DNA from: Linnemannia schmuckeri
Lineage: Eukaryota > Mortierellomycota > Mortierellomycetes > Mortierellales > Mortierellaceae
NCBI GenBank assembly: GCA_029449235.1
Contig: JANATG010000015.1
Coordinates: 682,001 to 746,000, forward strand
Direction: 5' to 3'
Length of the DNA stretch: 64,000 nt
Shown here: positions 34,742-46,191 of the stretch, one piece after another
Layout of the letters: each line of letters begins with the position of its first letter
Position numbering within the stretch: the first letter of the stretch is position 1
The notes under the pieces: model-generated
Told to the model about the DNA's origin: nothing
Seen by the model: the letters and a program-made list of their open reading frames with translations, nothing else
Database searches by the model: none
Position numbers and translations under genes: made by a program

Positions 34742-37283
34742 TCACTTAGCCTCAATAGGGACAATACCATCAAGTTCCTGGAGGGCAATCTCAGAGACAG
34801 GCCCCTTGAACCAATGACGAGCCGACAAGAACCAAGTACCCGTTGTGAAGATCAACAAGAACCCCACTGCTGCAGGTGTAAAGTTAAAATGGTCCATGTT
34901 ATCGACAGGCCAGGACTGGGGGAGGTTGAAGATTACAAAAATAAATCCGGTCCAGATACAGGCGATCCATCCGATGGGCTTGGAGAACCGACCCAGGTTA
35001 AATTCATTCTGGACAAACGTCTTAGCTCCAACAGTAATACGGAGGAGGATAGGGATGGCGTACGAGACAGTGAATCCAATAATGGAGATACCCGAGATGG
35101 CAGACAGGGTGGCCTCAGATCCGAGAGAGGGCAAGGCGAGCATGATGATGATCACAACCGACAACCAGACAAGTCTCAGCGGCATCTGGGTGCGTCGATT
35201 CAGGACCGAAAAGAAAGGCGAGAAGGGCAAACCGCCATCTCGGGCAAACGCGTAAAACATGCGCGAGTTGGCAGCGACAGTGGCCACACCGCACAAGAAA
35301 CCGGCAAAGACGATGATAAAGATGAAAATCGATCCACCAACTTTACCGGCACAGTCGAGGAAGATCTGAGGAGCAGCGCCGTAGACGCTGTTGAGGGTTG
35401 TTTCGTAGTCTTGGATACCGAATGTCATGGCCAGAGCCAGGGCTAGACCGATGCAGACAGAGGCAAAGATCGACATGAGGATGCCGCGGGGCCCGTTGAC
35501 GTATGACTTTTCAGTCTCCTCTGACATGTGAGCGGAGCTATTTGAAGAATAATCGCCAAATTCATCATAGTCGTGGGGTTAATAAATGACCGAGAGATGG
35601 TTGTTAATAGAGATGGTAGGAAGGGGGAAGTGTGAGAAAAGTAAGGGTTAAAAAGGGCGAAATGATAATGTGAAACGTGCGGAATGTTAATATGCGACAG
35701 TGAAAGGCAACCCCAGAAAAAAAGTTGCAATTCACTCCCACACTATCCTGGCTGGGTGCTGGCAAGTGTGATGTATCAATGAAATGAAAACTCAAACAAC
35801 ACCACAGCCGTAAGGGCTTCGAGCTAAACGATAAAGCACTCTCACTTTCTCCATCTGGCATCGATAAAGCCACAAAAAAAAAAACTTACGCATCATAACC
35901 AAGCATGGACCACTGGGACTGTAAGAGGCCGAGCAAGAAGACAAAGACAGGGCTGGCCGAAGACTGAGTAGTGTATCCGGTATAATCCTTAAACTCTGTG
36001 AACACAAACTTGGCGTCTTGCAACTTAGGGGCTCCAACAAGGACTGTGATGACAAGGACAATGGTGCCAACAATGTGGACCACGACCGAGACCAGCGAGG
36101 CAACCTTCAGGGCACGTCCTCCTGCAGAGTTGATCAATCCTGCAGAGACCATCAGGATCGCCATGATGTAAAAGTTCTTTGTGCCACTGGGCTCCCATGA
36201 AGGTTGCCACACCCTGATCAATGTGTTCATGAACGTCGCAGCTGCTAGTACCGATCCCGAGCATCCAGCGACTAATTTTTATGTGAGAAAATTAGAATCA
36301 TGAACGGGCGATTAACAGAATGAAATTATCAAATAGGCGGGGAGTGTTTTGTCTATCATATGGCTGTTTTGCTGTGTTGTTTTTGTTGTTGTCATTGCCG
36401 TTGACTGCTGTGCTGTGCTGTGAATAGTTCGTTACCTTGTCCGAGCATGTTGAACCAGGCCTCATACCACGAGAACATAGGACCCCATTTGGGACCACCA
36501 CTATTTTCAAATCCAATACAAATAAAAAAAAAGTCAGTTCCAGTACAGCTACTAGGTAAGATAAGAAACCTCTTGGTCTAAAACACAGCAAAAGCTATCG
36601 TCTCAAACAAAAACAAAAAAAAAAGAGGGTACTTACAGCTTGGCGGTCCAAAAGTACAACCCACCAGCAGTAGGAAAAGTCGAACAAATCTCAGCCATGC
36701 CCAGTCCGATAAACATGACAAAAAAAGCGACCAGCAACCAACCCCAGATGATGGCGAGGGGACCTCCTGTGGCCATTCCGAACCCGAACAAGGGCACGAT
36801 TCCGATCAACACCGACGAGTTTGTCAGAGTGAATCCAAAGTTCTGAAGACCAGAGAACTGACGCCTATTTTTGGAGGGAGGATGAGTGGGGGATGAGAGG
36901 AGAGGGGTGGGTCCGTTAGTAGGAGGTAATAGGAGGAGAGGGAGCAAGGGTGGTTTGAAGGTTACACTGAGCAGCGTGGCTCTTTTTGTCGATCTTCTGT
37001 CATCTGTGTGTTGAGAGCGCTTAGCTTACTTCATGTTTTGCTTGTAGCCCAACTAGGGTTTGAAAAAAAATAAGGGAGGTGAATGCAGAAGTAACATTCA
37101 TTAGAATCAGTTTTTTTTGTAACGAGAAGTTCATTCATGACCATTCGCTGCCAGGAACAAAGAGGTAAACAGCGGTTTGTTGTTGGTGTTGGTGTTATTG
37201 ATTGTCGTTGTTTTTCTTACAGCAGCGAGACGGGCCTCATCCTCGTTGTAGCTGGCTCCATGGCCCTTTTCGTTGTTGTCCAT
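34742..37283 (-). CDS. Amino-acid/GABA permease (APC superfamily)
   Basis: Six exons on the minus strand: 37283-37221, 37052-37030, 36864-36637, 36500-36436, 36271-35890 and 35537-34742, giving 518 residues with about 12 membrane helices. The start gives MDNNEKGHGASYNEDEARL. Family hallmarks are LGYKQNMKRQFSGLQNFGFT at the start of the core, then MATGGPLAIIWGW, AEICSTFPTAGGLYFWTAKL and the loop motif MLGYDASAHMSEETEK. These match the fungal GABA/choline/amino-acid transporter group (UGA4/HNM1-like), which import substrate with protons at the plasma or vacuolar membrane. The exact substrate cannot be read from sequence. Exon 2 is only 23 nt, and its junctions are phase-compatible and restore the canonical motif. 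Confidence 0.92.
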
Positions 37284-38310
37284 GTGATAGAGGAGAGACG
37301 GTGCCGATGAAAAAGAAAGGAAAGGATGATAGCGAAGAAGGAGGATCGTGAATGAGAACAGAAAAGGGACAACGGAAAAAAGAAAACGAAAAAAAAAATA
37401 GAAACAATGAACCCATATTTATGCCATCGATGAATAAACAAAAAAATGAACCCCCGCGCGACCGACCGACCAGGTCTAACCAGGTTCACTTTCCTTTTCC
37501 GACATCATCTCAAGGGTGCCAAAGGGAAACAAGAAGGAAAAGAAGAAGGTCGTCTTGGCAACTCCGGCTACCAGAGAAAGACTTATTTGTTTGATTCGAT
37601 AAGATCTTTGTTCCTGGCTGGTCCCTCTTCATCTATGGATAAACTGCTGTTGGTGTTTCTTTGGCCATGTCTCAGTCAAATCGCCATTCTTTGCCCAGCA
37701 GGGTCTTTTCTGGCATGTTCAAAACTCGTTCACACGAAGGAGGTGCCTCTTTTCTCCGCAAAAAAGGGAGAACACCGTCGCAACAGGCTTACTGCGCCAT
37801 TGCGGATTCCTTTTGTGCAATGTAATGACGAAGTTACTGAGAAAGATCGCTAGTTTGAAGGGGATGAAACGGCACTGGACAAGTTTTCATCTCGCTGAAT
37901 ACTGAATGACGAACATTAGGTTTAGTGGGGATCAGTTCAAACATCTCGCCAGGCTTGGGTCATGGTTCTTGGATGTTGGTTATTGGTACTGGTCAAGTCA
38001 GGCCCAACCAAATCTCGACAGATCTTTCATGCTGGCCGATTGCGAGGATATCTTTTGCTGGAGTCTGTCATAGCTCCCCTATAGTTCTCTCTCTCTCTTG
38101 TTTATCTTCCGCATTGGAGAAATAAAGTACATTGTCCCCAAGGATTCTCTTTTGTCCCCAAGGGTTCTCTTTGTTCGTGCTGGTAGATCATCGAAGTCAA
38201 GTGTTTTATTTGTTGATTCTCCAAAACGTAATGTAGGCAGGTATGAAATTTGAAAAAAAGAGTCCAGATTTTGTTGTAAAGGGCGAAAGGGTTGATTGGT
38301 TGTTGCGTGT
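37284..38310. other. Intergenic region, no gene seen
   Basis: About 1 kb between the 5' end of the permease gene and the 3' end of the VHS-GAT gene. A plus-strand frame at 37446-37853 shows no domain and has an atypical composition. Confidence 0.55.
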
Positions 38311-41105
38311 TCAAGGAAGGGCTGCGATAGGCACAGCACCAGATGGAGCTTGACTTGATCCGCCACCGTTCTGCAACTGCTGCTGCTCGAGGTGCAGTTG
38401 CCTCTGCTGCTCCTTAAGCGCCTGCAACTGCTCCTGTTGCTCCTGCTGCTGTCTGAAATATGCCGACGCATCAAACACCTTGTCCTGATTGTCCGTCCGT
38501 TTACTACAGAACGCCAGAAAGGGAAAGAGAGAGGTAACAAAAGACAATATCAGTATGTAGGTTTTCCTTTCTTTTTTTTTTTTGAGTTCGAGACCGGGAA
38601 AAGAGACTGTAGAGAAAACCAGCTGAGATATGGCTCAAAACGTACCCATTCTTTACAGCTGTTGAGACATCGGATTGTGATCCAACATAGTAGGGTTCAT
38701 CTCCAAAAGGATCCTGGGACATGTTTTGTACTGCAGGGACATCGTGGACTGCACTCTTGCCGTTTGAGGCACCGTGACCATTGCTGTAGGCATGACCGTT
38801 GCCAACGCCCGCACCATCACCGCCTGATCCAACAGAATCTCCAAACGACAGCAAATCGTCGGTAGGAACATGCTGGCCATGAGACAATCCGTTGCCGTTG
38901 CGGTTCTGAGTAGAGTCAGTTGTCTCTGATGCCTTGGTCGCCTTGTTCAAATGTTGGCGCTCCATCATCTGGTTGTACGCTGTGAATGCCTGCACTAGGT
39001 CCTGATTGCATGCCAACAAAGATGCTAGAAGGACGATACAAGGCACATATAACATTTCTCAGTATGGTGTATGAACAGAACAGCAATAACATTCCACCTT
39101 GGTTTCTTGGCCAAATACAACAAGGTCTGCGATAAAGTATCCCACATACTCAGCCATTGCTCGTTAGGATTGGCAGACTCTGTGATTTCTGAGAGGTATT
39201 GCTGGATGGTGCGCTGAAGACTCGTGCACTTGGAGTGGAATTCCTATGATATGGCATTGTGATTGATGGTATTACACCGTTTGATTAGCATGCGCCGGTG
39301 AATCAAGCAGAGTGAGCCCACACAGCCAGTCCGATCATTTTCTCATTCTCTGGTCCAACCTTACCTTGATCAGCTCATTCTCCTCAATCGCCTCCAGCTC
39401 TGGATCGGCAAAGGAGACCGCCTCAATCAACATGTGAGCATTGTTTCTTGCCAACTCGATATCCTGCGCCATTTGTCTCATTTGCTATTGTTAACAAACA
39501 CAAGAAAGGAATATGGTTGTAAGTTTTAAGTAATCATGCAAAAAGTAATGTTGCAGTGGTTGCAATTGTTGCATGTCATCCTTGCCAGTTCCGAAAATAG
39601 TACCTGTTCGGGGGTGATGGGGGCCCGGGGTGGTGAAGGAGGGTTGGCTCGTTGATGTGCAGACTATTTGTTCATCAAGATATGCCGCCACGAGATTGTT
39701 AGCAATACGATCACCACTAGAAAACAAAAAGCAACTGCGCTCATAACATGCCCATTTCGAGCATTACAGAGGCATCAAGTACCTGTCTTGGTGTGTTGCT
39801 TTTGATGAGTGAGTTGTAGAGGTGGGGGATAACAGCAAGTCCTGGATCCGAGACGAACGTATTAGCCCATCCCTCCAAACTCTCCATAAGGCGAATCTTG
39901 ACATTGGCATCCGTGGCCTATCAAATATCGAAGAGAGAATATGACATGAAGTTAGCAAAACAGCGCCGGGCTTTCTTTCTTTCCGGAGGAACATGATGAT
40001 CATTCATTCGATCCAGTTTCATACATCTGCTACGACCACAGCCTCGATATCCTCGGCGAACTTGGCAGTAGCCAATTGGGCTGTCACGAGGACATCAACG
40101 AAAATGAGAAGGGAACAGAGCGCAGGCACCAACAGACAACAAAAGAAGAGAACAAGGAAGGGGCATAGTTAGAATAGAGAAGAGAAGAGTAGAAAAAAGC
40201 GTTTATGCGACCGACTCTACACATGACATATTAATAACTTTGAAGTGCCTTATCCTGTTTCGAAGCACTGTTGCGTCGTTTACCTTTGAACTTTGAACCA
40301 CAACCATCAACCAATGTTTGAATCAACTATTAAGCACAGACACGACATAAAGTGAAAAAGTCAGCCAAATTGTCCGTCTTGCATACGTATATAGTTGTTT
40401 GATGTTACTTGTGAAAAATATGTTGAGACGTTCCACATACAGTAATGGCATTCATCTGCTGCTGAGGTCGTCCCACACGCAATTTTTTGCGCAAGGCTTT
40501 AGCTGCTTCCTTTGCTCTGGTAGTAGAAAAAAAGGTCCGAGTCCAATTGGTATCCAGAACGTGTGGTGAGTAAGACCGAGTGAGCCGGGTGAACAGGTAG
40601 AGACGAACAGCGGCAGAGAAAAAGAGTGAGAGCGTACACATAGAGTGAAAGTGAACCAAAAAATAGAAGGATTGTAATGCCGTTAGTTTGTCTGGCTTCG
40701 CTGACTCTCAATTCCGTTTCCTGCTGGTTATAGAGCTTTTCCTTGTTCATTCTTTCTTATTCCCGCGAAACGAAGTTGCTTACCCATCGTCCTTGGCATT
40801 GACAGTCTCACAGAGAGTGACAACCACGTCCCATTGATTAATAGTCTGCAAGGCGGTGATGGTATCTACATAAGACAAAAGTGTGTCCCGACAAGTTGAG
40901 CCTGGTTAGTCATTCGTTGTTCGCAAAAAAAAAAAAAAAAAAAAAAAGAAAAAAGACACATAAAGAAAAGAAAAAAGAAAATGGCCAAAGGTACTCGCAG
41001 TATGGATGACGAGAATGGAGTCAGTTGTTAGAAACAACGTGGAGAAAGAGGGTGAAGCGTACCGATTTGGTTTGAGATGACAGTTTGCTTTGTGAAGAGG
41101 CCCAT
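38311..41105 (-). CDS. VHS-GAT domain protein (TOM1/LSB5-like sorting adaptor)
   Basis: Eleven exons: 41105-41063, 40865-40784, 40516-40441, 40326-40284, 40080-40025, 39917-39783, 39663-39604, 39484-39365, 39243-39150, 39024-38646 and 38503-38311. All junctions are in phase and give 426 residues. A VHS domain covers about residues 10-145 (ALQTINQWDVVVTLCETVNA, AKEAAKALRKKLRVGRPQQQ, LIQTLVDGCGSKFK, KIRLMESLEGWANTFVSD). A Pro-rich linker (ANPPSPPRAPITPEQ) precedes a GAT three-helix bundle at about 166-255 (NNAHMLIEAVSFADPELEAI, SLLACNQDLVQAFTAYNQM). The C-terminus has DDLLSFGD, resembling a clathrin-binding box, a DPF motif of the AP-2-binding kind, and a Gln-rich helix. VHS and GAT domains bind phosphoinositides, ubiquitin and small GTPases in endosomal/Golgi sorting. 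There is no GAE 'ear' domain, so it is TOM1/LSB5-like rather than a GGA. Confidence 0.9.
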
Positions 41106-41311
41106 TATAAAAAAACGTGAATGAGTGACGGTGTGTGAGTGAGAGAGGTGTGGAGGTGTGTGAAAAAGAGAAAATGAGAGAGAGGCCAGGAGTGAGGATA
41201 CAGCAAAAAGAAAGAGGTGTGAAGATGGGTAAAAGGTAGGGAGGAAGAAGAAAAAGAGGAAGAAAGAAAAGAAGAACAGAAAAAAAGAAAAAGTGCGAAA
41301 CGTTGATAAAG

Positions 41312-41357
<46 letters not shown>

Positions 41358-42025
41358 AGTGCAAGAAGAAATAAAGCGGAAAGAGGGGGCGAAAGACCAT
41401 TAATCCAAACATGCTACTGAATGGGCTAATTTTGAGAATGCATCTAAAGACCCTTCTTTTTTACAAAACATATTCTTCTTTCTTTGCCAGCCTTCCTTCC
41501 TTGCTCTTTTCCTCACGCCTCTCATTTCTCATCCTTTTAATTATTACTTTGGTCCATGTACCGTTAGACTGTTAACACACGTCGTCACCCACAGACTGAC
41601 TGATATTGTTGGTCACTTGAACGGGCTGTTCTCTCTTTCCTTGGCTTTTTTGTTGTCTTTCGTTCTCAGTCAGCAGCTTCCATTTTCAATGTAGTGACGG
41701 TTAGGCGCCCAAAAGGAACCACTTTGACCCTTGCCTGTCTGTTCCTGTCTGTCCCTGTCTGTCCCTGACTGTCCCTGAACATCACTTCTCTCCTCAATGG
41801 TAGCAACGATCTCCACGCTTAAGTTTGCCTACTTGTGATTTTGTTGTCTCACAACTGGTCGTGGCCCTTTGTTTATCCGCCGCCAATTTCAAATGTGAGC
41901 CAAACAAATAGGAATAAAAGCGTCTGCCAGGCTGGAAAACAATAACAGGTGGGACGTTGCGTGCAAGTAAAAAATTCATTGGAAAAAGTGTAGTGTAGTA
42001 TACAGGTGTTGAACCAGTCGTCCTT
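41106..42025. other. Intergenic region with a 38-nt A run and a period-10 repeat
   Basis: 920 bp between the start of the VHS-GAT gene and the end of TRM8. It holds an uninterrupted A run at 41318-41355 and a CTGTCTGTCC-type 10-nt tandem repeat at about 41735-41777. No gene seen. Confidence 0.65.
41735..41777. repeat. Period-10 tandem repeat (CTGTCTGTCC)n
   Basis: About four copies of a 10-nt unit with single-base differences (CTGTCTGTTC, CTGTCTGTCC, CTGTCTGTCC, CTGACTGTCC), in the upstream flank of the VHS-GAT gene. Confidence 0.85.
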
Positions 42026-43404
42026 TCAATCTTCGTCGGTGATCCTGCGGTAGCATGCAAGGTACTTGTCACCCTTGTTGCGCTCAACCTTCTGACCTTC
42101 CTCTGTGGCAGTCCGGACATGCTCCACTGCTGGGTCATCGACCAATTCCTCATCGGGGATCCTGACAAACAGAGGGTGGGCGTCCAAGTGCTTCACCATC
42201 CAAAGGTGAAGATCCTTCACATCACTGATCGTGTAAATGATTCCACCGGGGCGGAGAACGTATGCGTACTCTGACAACAAAGTAGATCTAACGGCAGCGA
42301 TCACAAAGCAAATATGTTAATTCGACTAAAAGATGGATTCACGGCAACAACGCGTTCTTCGAATTGGCACCACGTAAAACAGGCAATACGAATCTATGGC
42401 AACCACGCGTTCTTCGAACCAATTCTTCAATAAACATACGTGATAATACGGGCCTTGTGTTTTCTCTTTTTGAAGTGAGGGTCTGGGAACAAGAAGAACA
42501 TTTTCGACAACTATGATTCACAACCAATATAAATGAAATCCTGTTAGCAAGAAGAAATCTTCATGTTGTCATTCGTCCATTTCTTCCTGAACCCAGTTCC
42601 TTGATGACCAACCTGGTGCTTCTCGAAAAAGTTAGGCAAAAACTTCATGGCGTTCATGCGCAAGATAGAAACATTGTCGTACGATCCAGGGTGGTTCTGG
42701 CGAAGAGCCAAAATCTTTTGGTTGACATATTCCTCGACTTTGACGCGAATCTCCATTCCTAGTTGACCACATAAAAGAGTGAAGATATCAGTCCGTGTTT
42801 GACGTCTAGAGATCGTGGTAACAAGAGGCAAAAACCTGATCCATATTGTCCGTTTACCCAGCATCAAGGTGTCGGGAAAGACGGTGGACAGGGCGACAAG
42901 CAATCCTCCGTATCCACATCCAATATCGGCGAATTCGACCTTCTTTCCTGAGTCCTTAGTCACTGCTCCCTCAACTGCGGCGTTGCCATCCTTGGGGGCA
43001 AAGTGCTGAGGAAAATTCTTGGACCAATCCATGTGTGCGGGACTCACAGGGCTATTTGTTGAAAAGCAGATCCATATGTGAATAAGCACGTATTCGTGTC
43101 TGAGAGGACCTTTCCAAGGTATGATTGGCAACAATAATGAAAGAAGCACTCACTAGTCGAGATGGTGGTCGGAGAAGACATTGGCGTGGGCGCGCTGACG
43201 AAAGTACTTTTTCTATAAAAGCCAGACGGGAACGACGACGATAAAGTCAGTTAGTGTGTAACTCTGAGTAACAAGCTCATGACATTTGTCAGTTCATGAG
43301 GAGTTGTTGTTGTTGCGAGGATGTACCTGGGGAAGGCGGACTTCGGTTGAGGTCTCCTCGACGGTGGTCTCTGCGGGACGCTTCTCTCCTGCGACGTTGT
43401 CCAT
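42026..43404 (-). CDS. TRM8: tRNA (guanine-N7-)-methyltransferase catalytic subunit
   Basis: Six exons: 43404-43327, 43212-43154, 43051-42858, 42758-42613, 42510-42440 and 42287-42026, giving 269 residues. The start MDNVAGEKRPAETT leads into KKYFRQRAHANVFSDHHLDY, the family's conserved RxHxNxxSDH segment. The S-adenosylmethionine site follows (VEFADIGCGYGGLLVALS), then LGMEIRVKVEEYV and the Trm8/TrmB signature MFFLFPDPHFKKRKHKARII. The last exon carries YAYVLRPGGIIYTISDVKDL. The enzyme makes m7G46 in tRNA variable loops. In yeast it works with the WD-repeat partner Trm82, which is not in this window. The intron 42288-42439 contains a 21-nt direct repeat. Divergent from the EAF3-like gene, with start codons 467 bp apart. 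Confidence 0.95.
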
Positions 43405-43871
43405 GGTTGGTTATGAAAACTGACTTGTGGGTTGGAAAAATGAAAGAGATCACCTTTTTTTTTTTGTCTGTAGCTTGACTGCGAACACAAACAACGACGG
43501 CGACAACGCTCAGCCACCCAACGCACCTGTTGTCTGTCTCCTCCAAATTGACTCTCAATGGACGTGCAACGCCTTTCTCCTTTCTCTTCTCTCACTCTAC
43601 ATTCACCCGTATTTCCTATTGTCATTCGTAGGTGAACACTGCACCTTCTCGCACTCACTTGCACTCACCCACACTTACACTCGCGCTACTCCTCTCATCC
43701 TCCTCTTCCTATCTAGCGAACAAATACCACCACTTCCGCATTTAAACGACGATAAAAAAAAAAAAGAAAAAATATGGCGCGTTCACAACAACAACTAACC
43801 CGGCGATCCCTCTCAACCTTCCCTCTTCTCCCTTATTCGGCCTAACCCTAGTCAAAGACGAGGAGTGCGAC
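43405..43871. promoter_or_regulatory. Bidirectional promoter region between TRM8 and the EAF3-like gene
   Basis: 467 bp separating two outward-reading start codons, so it must supply both promoters. It contains a T run near 43457-43465 and an A-rich element near 43754-43772. No gene seen. Confidence 0.55.
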
Positions 43872-45425
43872 ATGGCAAACAAGCGACAGATGACATTCGA
43901 GGCCAATGAAAACGTCCTCTGTTTTCATGGCCCTTTGCTCTACGAGGCCAAGGTAATGACCCTTCCTCCTCTGGCTCCTGTTCACGCTCACCGCACAAAC
44001 GACGTGACACTCCTGGTGGAAATTAACAAAGCTTTCTGTTGTTGTTCCTCATGTATGTAGATTCTCAAAACAGACTGGAGGGTCCTTGACCCACCACATG
44101 GCGATGAAGGCCCAGTCTACTTGGTTCATTACCGCGGTTGGAAACAGACGTAAGGCTTTTTAAGACCCTTCAACAACTCGCACTTTTTTCAGGAATGGAG
44201 ACTAACATGTAACGTTTTTCCTTTTTTATTTGTGGCACATAGATGGGACGAGTGGGTTCCTGAATCAAGGGCACTCAAGATGAACGAGGCGAACCTGGCC
44301 AAGCAGGCCAGTCTGAAGGAGTCATATCCTGGCAAGAAAAAGGCAGTACCAAAGACATCAGGAACAACAGAGAGCTCTGACAGAGGAAAGAAGCGGGCAA
44401 AGGACACGAGCGTAGACAAGGAGGAGGAGTTCACAAAGCGGCCCGAGATCAAAGTACCAATACCCGACTCATTGAAGGCACAACTTGTGGACGACTGGGA
44501 AAATATCACCAAGCATCAACAAGTAGGTCTTAAGCACAGGATGTGTCTCGCTTTTGCGCAACATCTCATATTGCAAATGGATCATTCGAAGCTCATATGG
44601 AAGCTAACATTTGCCACCATGTTTTGCTTCTGGCCCACTCGTCTCACTAGCTGGTTCCCTTGCCAAGAACGCCCAATGTTGTCCAGATCCTCGACATGTA
44701 TAGAGACTCGAAGAAGGAGAAAAAAGGGTACGCTATCAAGAGACATTTTTGTTTTTGACGGGATACTTTACAAGTAAGCCTTAGTGGACTATGACAGCAA
44801 GGTCTAACATGTTTGTGTGTGTCTTTCGCTTGAACGCGCTTATAGAAAGAGTGACGAGATTTTCCAGGAAGTACTGTCAGGAATCAAAACGTACTTTGAT
44901 AAATGTCTGGGCAATCTGCTTCTCTATCGGTTTGAGCGTCAGCAATACGTCGACATTCGCAAGCGGAACACTGGAAAGGAGGATTCCGAGATCTATGGTG
45001 GCGAACATTTGCTCCGACTCTTCGGTAGGTGCCACGTACATACCGTCCTGGCGTTAAGGATGTAAATGGTGCTTAAGTAACCGCAGTAGCAATCAGGAAG
45101 ACAAACAGTAGTGCTGACATGACTGTTGTGCGTCATTTCTTCTCATTTTCTAGTTCAATTCCCCATGCTTATTGCTCATACTCAGATGGATCAGGACTCG
45201 ATCAATGCTCTCCGTGAGAACCTGGTGGATGTCCTCAAGTAAGTCCATTGTATTGTTGTTTATCGTATTTATCGTGCAGTATTATATAGAATGGGAGACT
45301 GATATGAGAAATACATGTTGTTTGTTCATGTCCTCTCTAGGTGGATGCAAAAAAATCACAAGGAGCTGTTGCTGTCTGAATATGAGAATGCGAGCCCCGC
45401 CTACCAATCTATCGTTAAATCATAA
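43872..45425 (+). CDS. EAF3: Chromodomain/MRG protein (MRG15/EAF3)
   Basis: Seven exons: 43872-43952, 44061-44149, 44243-44522, 44651-44727, 44846-45024, 45154-45238 and 45341-45425, giving 291 residues. The N-terminal chromo-barrel occupies about residues 10-75 (NENVLCFHGPLLYEAKILK, VYLVHYRGWKQTWDEWVPES), with the aromatic residues that bind methylated H3K36 in this family. A Lys/Ser-rich linker follows, then the MRG domain from about 125 to the end (IPDSLKAQLVDDWENITKHQ, LVPLPRTPNVVQILDMYR, VQFPMLIAHTQMD, WMQKNHKELLLSEYENASPA). EAF3/MRG15 is shared by the NuA4 acetyltransferase and Rpd3S deacetylase complexes and targets them to transcribed chromatin. Length and domain order are typical. 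Confidence 0.95.
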
Positions 45426-45723
45426 AATCGCTGAGCGCCTTGTCGGGGATCGTCTCCTTCAACTACTAAATAAAACCCACGAAATGAAATGAAAACATGT
45501 CGTGTTTATTTTTAAGAACGTATGCATGAACTCTCTTTTATTTTTTTCTTTGTCCTGGATGGATGCGATTGCATTCCATTAGGGTGGGCACCATCGACTG
45601 GGGCAAGCGAACAGTGGTGACGACAACTGAGCCTTGTCGTAAATTAGTAAGTAGCAGGGAGGGTCATGAACACCTTTGTGGCAATACCATGACGTTCAGT
45701 GGTTGCCACCCTTTACCTTCATC

Positions 45724-45757
<34 letters not shown>

Positions 45758-46191
45758 CCTTCTTTCATGCATTCTTTCTTCCTCCTCTTGCATTTTCCAT
45801 TCTTCGTACTTGGTTGTAGCTGTTTTCTCATTTTTTTCTCTTCCTATCCTTTTTACCTCTCCTTTTCTTTCTTCACCTTCTCCACTCACATCCTTTCACC
45901 TACGCCGTCTCTTATTTTTCTTCTTTTTCTTCGTACTCTTCTACTCACTCTTACCCTCACTTCAATACTATTCTTTGTCGACAACTACCAGACGCCGTCC
46001 GCCAATCATTTAGCAGCTCTTCCTTTCGATTCCCATTCAACCGCAATTCACTCTTCCTCTGTGCCCATTCAACCCCCACACACATATATATTCATACAAA
46101 CACCCATACCGTCAGCCCACTCATAGAGACAACATTCGCATTCACACACACATACAGAGAGGACAGCACTCATAAATACAGCTAGTCAACC
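45426..46191. other. Intergenic region with pyrimidine-rich leader
   Basis: 766 bp between the EAF3-like and DENN genes. A T run of about 29 at 45729-45757 is followed by a long C/T-rich stretch up to the DENN start, consistent with promoter or 5' UTR. No gene seen. Confidence 0.55.

Noticed and set aside
34814..35446. 210-codon plus-strand open frame, polar
   Set aside because: Antisense shadow of the last exon of the amino-acid permease.
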